Shown here piece by piece: positions 41,190 through 44,442 of a stretch of 44,442 nt of DNA. A program made the position numbers and the translations under genes. The notes under the pieces were generated by a model that did not search any database, had not been told where the DNA came from, and saw only the letters and a list, made by a program, of their open reading frames with translations. The stretch is from positions 1 through 44,442 of IMG/VR virus record IMGVR_UViG_3300025141_000197. One strand, given 5' to 3'. Origin of the DNA: a virus. Numbering within the stretch: position 1 is the first letter of the stretch; each line of letters opens with the position of its first letter.

Positions 41190-41795
41190 CTACTCTTCTT
41201 CCATACCAAGTCTCTTCTTACCACTCATAATCCTAGCTGCCAAATCGGCCACCGCTGCCGTACTCTTATCCTTCGATAGACCACCATGCCTCATCAGACC
41301 ATCAAGGGCTTGCAATTTATTGTGAGGCTTCACCTTGATCCGCTTGACACGACAGGGAACCTTATGGACCTTCCCATCCTCATCCTCAACGATATCAAAG
41401 CCATCAGTATACGTCTCTACCGTCACCTCACCCATGGCGGCAAATACCGAAGCATCCTCAATCTTATTGAAGTCAAAGATGAGATCACCCTCGTCCGTAA
41501 TCGTCATGTAGTCCATGACATTCGAGAACGCGACCTTGGCCATCTCATGGGAAACGGTGTCATAGTCGATGGAATACTTCTTCCTCAGCTCAGCATGGCG
41601 GCGCTCGACCTCTACTGCGATCTGAGGGTGGTCAAAGATACGGGTGTAGTTGCCAGCCTGGGCATAGCCACACCTACGGATGGCATCAGACTTATTGAAG
41701 TTTGAGATACCAAAATAGAAGTCAATAAGCTTCTGATGGCGCAAGGTCAGCTTGCGCTTTTTCGATTTCGCTGTCTTTTCCCAGGCACTCGTCAT
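41190..41795 (-). CDS. terS: Terminase small subunit
   Basis: I chose ATG 41795, six bases from GAGGAG; an ATG two codons upstream touches the ribosome binding site. The 201-residue protein fits the Terminase_2 family: an N-terminal helix-turn-helix L-R-H-Q-K-L-I-D-F-Y-F...N-K-S-D-A-I-R-R-C-G-Y, then N-Y-T-R-I-F-D-H-P-Q-I-A-V-E-V-E-R-R, and a helical C-terminal region ending K-K-R-L-G-M. It recognises the viral DNA start site and stimulates the large subunit. The non-coding region just upstream may carry that site. Confidence 0.88.
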   Translation of the reverse strand: MTSAWEKTAKSKKRKLTLRHQKLIDFYFGISNFNKSDAIRRCGYAQAGNYTRIFDHPQIAVEVERRHAELRKKYSIDYDTVSHEMAKVAFSNVMDYMTITDEGDLIFDFNKIEDASVFAAMGEVTVETYTDGFDIVEDEDGKVHKVPCRVKRIKVKPHNKLQALDGLMRHGGLSKDKSTAAVADLAARIMSGKKRLGMEEE

Positions 41796-41819
41796 ATCCA
41801 TCTCCTCAAAGGAAGGATC

Positions 41820-41859
41820 GGGGGGTGATATCAAGGGGCGGGTCCGTCAACCACCCCCC
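41820..41859. repeat. Inverted repeat of G and C runs in the terS leader
   Basis: GGGGGGTG (41820-41827) and CACCCCCC (41852-41859) are perfect 8-bp arms around 24 nt. No T-run follows, so it is not a normal terminator. A packaging or regulatory site is possible. Confidence 0.6.
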
Positions 41860-42008
41860 GAGAGCCCCATCACCTTCCGTCCTAGAGATCAACGCGCGAA
41901 AGGGGAGGGAGCCCTGCGCTGCATCGGCTACTCTGGAAGGCTCCTATAGGGTATCCGAGGCTCGCAGGGGCTTCAATAGCTCATTTATGGCAGTATTCCG
42001 GGGTTTTT

Positions 42009-42020
42009 ACCATATATGGT
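42009..42020. promoter_or_regulatory. Twelve-base palindrome overlapping the leftward promoter -10
   Basis: ACCATATATGGT is a perfect palindrome covering the proposed -10 of the terS promoter and could be an operator. No binding protein is known. Confidence 0.35.
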
Positions 42021-42038
42021 GCTTATTTTTGTTATCAA
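42011..42038 (-). promoter_or_regulatory. Candidate leftward promoter of the late operon
   Basis: On the minus strand TTGATA (42038-42033) and TATATG (42016-42011) are 16 nt apart in an AT-rich stretch. It would give terS an mRNA leader of about 200 nt. Palindrome copy 19 lies 32 nt upstream of the -35. Confidence 0.5.
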
Positions 42039-42070
42039 CTTTTATATTTCGCTATTTCATACCTTATTAT

Positions 42071-42088
42071 TGGGATCACGTTATCCCA
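42071..42088. repeat. Dispersed palindrome, copy 19
   Basis: TGGGATCACGTTATCCCA, one change in the right half. It lies upstream of the leftward late promoter, flanked by AT-rich sequence. Confidence 0.85.
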
Positions 42089-42145
42089 AGTAGTTGTTGA
42101 ATTTTCTGGAGGGTCTGTGTCATCCACAGGGTAGGCATACGCTGA

Positions 42146-42176
42146 GGTCCCCCCGTGCCCCCAAAGTGGGGGGTCC
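42146..42176. repeat. Inverted repeat of C and G runs
   Basis: GGTCCCCCC (42146-42154) and GGGGGGTCC (42168-42176) are perfect 9-bp arms around a 13-nt loop. It resembles the one at 41820-41859 and, like it, flanks the late promoter. Confidence 0.6.
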
Positions 42177-42219
42177 GATCCGCCGCCCCCAGCGCCAGAA
42201 TTTGCCGCTATTGATCCCT

Positions 42220-42545
42220 GGCGCTGGCTGGCTGGCGCTATCGATCCCTGGCGCGCTGGCGCTGGCTAGCGCTTGGCATTGGCTGGCATTGGCTGGCGAT
42301 AGTTGAGCACCAGGGCTTGGTCGGGCTTGAGCTCGAGCGCCAAGGGTAGCGAAACGCCATTAGATAGCCTCAGAAGCTAGCCTAGCGCTTAGAGCGCACT
42401 AGAGCGCCAGGGATCATGTGGTTAGCGCTGGGGATCGTGGGCGCTGGCTGGCTTGGTCTCACGTGATCCCAAATGGATAGGCGCTAGGGCTGGCTAGGCT
42501 GGCGCTAGAGCGCTAGCGCTGGCTGGCTTGGCCATTGGATACCAG
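42220..42545. repeat. Degenerate GGCGCTGGCTGG-type repeats, first block
   Basis: The words GGCGCTGG, GGCTGGC and GCTAGCGC recur many times in irregular order, without an open frame. A second block with the same words lies at 44245-44375. Function unknown. Confidence 0.6.
42454..42471. repeat. Dispersed palindrome, copy 20
   Basis: TGGTCTCACGTGATCCCA, one change in the left half. It lies inside the first GGCGCTGG-type repeat block. Confidence 0.75.
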
Positions 42546-42550
42546 ACAAA

Positions 42551-42585
42551 GAAAAGCCCACGCTAGCGGCTGGCTAGCGTGGGCT
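42551..42585 (-). terminator. Intrinsic terminator of the leftward right-end operon
   Basis: AGCCCACGCTAGC (42555-42567) and GCTAGCGTGGGCT (42573-42585) form a perfect 13-bp stem with a 5-nt loop. On the minus strand it is followed by TTTTCTTTG. It ends transcription coming from 44131 before the late promoter. Confidence 0.88.
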
Positions 42586-42761
42586 AATGGTTGGCTTGAT
42601 TGAGAGGTTAGAAGTTGGCTGGCATTCCCAAAGCTTGCCTAAGCTTTAGGTAATGAATGATACGACGCTCGCGACGCTCTATCGATTGATCAATTAGCAT
42701 CGCGGACCAAAAACACCATGGCGCATTGCGCGACCATGATTGTTCCCAGATACGACCGAGC

Positions 42762-42965
42762 CTAAACATAACGTCGCCTAATCTTGCGAGCGTTTGCCAG
42801 GGTTAAGCGCCAGGGCAAACGATAGGCGCGGCAAATGGTACGCAAGCGACGTTTAGCACCATCGATGGTTCTAGCCTCAATCGTTAGGCGCTGACCATTT
42901 GGAGTGAAAGCGCGGAGATAAACTTTTGGGCTGGCTGGCAATTTGCCAAACATTAGGTCTGTCAT
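42762..42965 (-). CDS. Small arginine-rich protein, 67 residues
   Basis: Start behind GAGGG at about 10 nt. The product is strongly basic, with a C-terminal helix (A-K-R-R-L-R-T-I-C-R-A-Y-R, then NARKIRRRYV). The composition suits binding of DNA or RNA. It is the last gene of the right-end leftward operon before the terminator. Function unknown; a candidate binder for the genome's repeated sites, unproven. Confidence 0.65.
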   Translation of the reverse strand: MTDLMFGKLPASPKVYLRAFTPNGQRLTIEARTIDGAKRRLRTICRAYRLPWRLTLANARKIRRRYV

Positions 42966-43041
42966 GCTTTGGTTTCCCTCTCTGATATGAAAGCTTAAGC
43001 CTTAACGACACAAGCTATAGCAAGCTTGCAAGCGCTAGGCG

Positions 43042-43272
43042 CTACTGTTGTATCTTGCCAGACTGACATTGCACGAACGTTGCCCAATGCCAAATTGACG
43101 CGATACGTCTCCCATTGGCTTTACCCTTCCTTTGTATAGGATAGCATTCGCCACTCTCATGGCAGTAAAGCAATCCACTATCGCCTGTGAAATATCCTAC
43201 CTCTTCGCAGTCTACGCATTGCAAACCTATATCCTCACAGGCTGCCTGATGCGCTGATCTATCACTAGCCAT
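43042..43272 (-). CDS. Small cysteine-rich protein with zinc-ribbon-like motif
   Basis: I chose ATG 43272, two bases after the stop of the upstream gene; the ribosome binding site is weak, so translation may be coupled. The 76-residue product has C-E-D-I-G-L-Q-C-V-D-C-E-E-V-G-Y-F, then L-L-Y-C-H-E-S-G-E-C-Y, five cysteines and a histidine that could form a zinc ribbon, then a basic segment (RKGKANGRR). It resembles small phage regulators but has no name I know. Confidence 0.65.
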   Translation of the reverse strand: MASDRSAHQAACEDIGLQCVDCEEVGYFTGDSGLLYCHESGECYPIQRKGKANGRRIASIWHWATFVQCQSGKIQQ

Positions 43273-43273
43273 G

Positions 43274-44131
43274 TTATTTAGACCGCTTGGCTTTGGCGGC
43301 TGCTTTCTTTGCCTTAGCCTTTTGTGCTTTGGTGCGTCTATCCAAGGCTGGCGGAATATCAGATAGATCATCCTCAACCTTCACCTTAGCTTTCCCTTTA
43401 GTTTTAGGCTTTGGCCTATCACTAACGCTAAAGCCTTCGATATCGCCTATCCTTTGGATAAATTGTTTCTTATCCGCTTTGGAAAGCGAATTAAAGCGAT
43501 TGATCAATACATCCACTAGATTGTTACTGAATAGCGCCGCTTGCTTGTTCGTAACAATCGAAAGGTTTTGATTACTGGCCACACTATTAAGTGTTTCCCG
43601 CTTCAAGCTATCGGACATAGCGTTAACGTCGCGATTGAATTTATCAACCATACTAGCCGATTGTTCGCTAGTGACTTTACCTTGTGACCCACGGCTAGGT
43701 TTATTCCCCGCTTTCTTTGCTGCTTTGGCGGCTGCTTTCTCAAACCGTTCTTTCTCGCGCTGCTTTGCCTGAGCTATAACAGACTTAGCTCGCAAATCTT
43801 CTAACGCCAATTTGGGATTTGGCGCGGCACCAATTCTGGCAAGCTTCCTAATATTCTCATAACTCTTTGTAAGCTTAGCTTCGCACCACTCTTTAAAGTT
43901 TACCTTATTGGTTTTGCATTCCGCCTTAGCATTAGCAGCCGTGATAGCAGCCGCTAACCTATGATCTAATGCGTCTCCCTCCATTTTCTCCGCTTGTTTA
44001 ATCCTGTGGTTTATCTCAATCGCTTTCACCTCCAAAGCTTCTAAAGCTTCATCCTTTGCAACTTTCGCCGCTTTGGCGCTGGCCTTGCTTGCCTTAGCCT
44101 TGCTTGCCTCTGTCTCTTTCTTGCTAGCCAT
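43274..44131 (-). CDS. Basic Lys/Ala-rich protein, DNA-binding candidate (paralogue of the 6870-7613 product)
   Basis: I chose ATG 44131, eight bases from GAGGG. The 285-residue protein has a basic Ala/Lys/Ser-rich tail (ASKAKASKASAKAAKVA), a central domain with F-K-E-W-C-E-A-K-L, Y-E-N-I-R-K-L-A-R-I-G-A-A and P-K-L-A-L-E-D-L-R, a long linker, a helical domain (V-D-V-L-I-N-R-F-N-S-L-S-K-A-D-K-K-Q-F) and a Lys-rich C-terminus. It shares these parts in order with the 6870-7613 protein, so the two are paralogues on opposite strands. First gene of the right-end operon, hence probably early. Regulation or nucleoid-like DNA binding is inferred. Confidence 0.75.
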   Translation of the reverse strand: MASKKETEASKAKASKASAKAAKVAKDEALEALEVKAIEINHRIKQAEKMEGDALDHRLAAAITAANAKAECKTNKVNFKEWCEAKLTKSYENIRKLARIGAAPNPKLALEDLRAKSVIAQAKQREKERFEKAAAKAAKKAGNKPSRGSQGKVTSEQSASMVDKFNRDVNAMSDSLKRETLNSVASNQNLSIVTNKQAALFSNNLVDVLINRFNSLSKADKKQFIQRIGDIEGFSVSDRPKPKTKGKAKVKVEDDLSDIPPALDRRTKAQKAKAKKAAAKAKRSK

Positions 44132-44165
44132 TTCTCTATCCCTCATTGGATTGTTTCCAGGTTGT

Positions 44166-44186
44166 GTGCCGCTTCAAACACGGCAC
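44166..44186. promoter_or_regulatory. Inverted repeat just downstream of the right-end promoter (operator candidate)
   Basis: GTGCCG and CGGCAC are 6-bp arms 9 nt apart, placed at the expected transcription start of the leftward operon. It could bind a regulator such as the product of the first gene; unproven. Confidence 0.4.
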
Positions 44187-44190
44187 CAAC

Positions 44191-44218
44191 ATTATAGACG
44201 CGCCAGCGCAGTAAACAA
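44191..44218 (-). promoter_or_regulatory. Candidate promoter of the leftward right-end operon
   Basis: On the minus strand TTGTTT (44218-44213) and a perfect TATAAT (44196-44191) are 16 nt apart, 60 nt upstream of the ATG at 44131. Palindrome copy 21 begins 9 nt upstream of the -35. Confidence 0.6.
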
Positions 44219-44226
44219 GCGCTGAT

Positions 44227-44244
44227 TGGGATCACGTTATCCCA
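44227..44244. repeat. Dispersed palindrome, copy 21
   Basis: TGGGATCACGTTATCCCA, the same variant as copy 19, and likewise just upstream of a leftward promoter. Confidence 0.85.
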
Positions 44245-44375
44245 AACTTGGCGCTAGCTCTGGCACTGGCTGGCTAGCCTTAGGATAACGTGTTCCCAAA
44301 TGGCTGGCGCTGGCTGGCTTGGCGCTGGCTCTATTGGTGCGAGCGCCAGCGCGCCCACGCCAGCGCCAGCGCCAG
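44245..44375. repeat. Degenerate GGCGCTGGCTGG-type repeats, second block
   Basis: Repeated GGCTGGCGCTGG and GCCAGCGC words in both orientations, around palindrome copy 22, with no gene. They match the block at 42220-42545. Confidence 0.6.
44281..44298. repeat. Dispersed palindrome, copy 22 (degenerate)
   Basis: TAGGATAACGTGTTCCCA, three changes from the consensus, within the second repeat block. Confidence 0.55.
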
Positions 44376-44426
44376 CGCGCCCACACACGTATACGCTCGC
44401 CTTACGCATACGTGCATTTATATACA

Positions 44427-44442
44427 CCCCCCCCCCCCCCCC
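44427..44442. other. Run of 16 C at the window end
   Basis: The last 16 bases are all C. This may be a true homopolymer, a damaged end or an assembly artefact. The left edge cuts a gene, and joining the two ends gives no start codon for it, so circularity is not shown. Confidence 0.5.

Larger units (their letters stand above)
41796..42554. other. Non-coding region upstream of terS: leader, promoter and G/C-rich repeats
   Basis: No convincing gene is present in this stretch; two rightward frames there look non-coding. It holds two inverted repeats of G- and C-runs (41820-41859 and 42146-42176), a leftward promoter (42011-42038) beside an AT-rich stretch, palindrome copies 19 and 20, and many degenerate GGCGCTGGCTGG-like repeats (about 42220-42545). 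A terS binding or packaging site is plausible here. Confidence 0.55.

Noticed and set aside
41825-42306. Two rightward frames (91 and 70 codons) upstream of terS
   Set aside because: They lie in the leader, promoter and repeat region, with low-complexity products and no ribosome binding sites.

Overview
The window is most of the genome of a tailed, podovirus-type dsDNA bacteriophage. The structural genes pair a BPP-1-like head (small and large terminase, head-tail connector portal, Bbp19-like protein, scaffold, major capsid protein, Bbp16-like cement protein) with a T7-like short tail and ejection apparatus (gp11/gp12 tubular proteins, gp13-like, gp14-like, two giant internal virion proteins, tail fibre). 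The lysis genes (GH24 lysozyme, three-helix holin) and the capsid families suggest a Gram-negative, probably proteobacterial, host; alphaproteobacterial is a guess. I see no integrase, repressor, phage RNA polymerase or tRNA, so it looks lytic and dependent on host transcription.

Layout. Positions 1-298 hold the 3' end of a gene cut by the window edge. Positions 299-745 are a non-coding control region with a hairpin and eleven 11-bp iterons in opposed blocks. From 746 to 4686 run small rightward genes of mostly unknown function, including one secreted protein. From 4696 to 16861 lies the rightward replication and nucleotide module: primase-polymerase/helicase, a basic DNA-binding candidate, ThyX, SNF2-type helicase, DUF2800 nuclease, DUF2815 ssDNA-binding protein, an HExxH protein, family A DNA polymerase, a Holliday-junction-resolvase-like nuclease and a DUF5664-like nucleotide hydrolase. 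It meets the leftward late module (41795 down to 16858) tail to tail with a 4-bp overlap and no visible terminator. The late module runs terminase, portal, capsid, tail, ejection proteins, fibre, lysis. From 41796 to 42761 is a non-coding region with a leftward promoter, G/C-run inverted repeats, GGCGCTGGCTGG-type repeats and a terminator. At the right end a short leftward operon (44131 to 42762) has its own promoter and encodes a paralogue of the basic protein at 6870-7613. The window ends in a run of 16 C.

The most striking signal is an 18-bp palindrome, consensus TGG(G/T)ATCACGTGAT(A/C)CCA, that I count 22 times across the whole genome and in both transcription domains. Many copies sit 13-19 nt upstream of a start codon next to the Shine-Dalgarno sequence; others are inside genes, nearly always in the reading frame giving (G/V)-S-R-D-(P/T); one supplies the TG of the large terminase start codon. 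Each half site independently has G or T at its fourth base, which suits a DNA-binding dimer better than an RNA stem. I propose a dispersed, phage-wide regulatory or architectural site set whose binding protein is not identified; the two basic paralogues and a small arginine-rich protein are candidates only.
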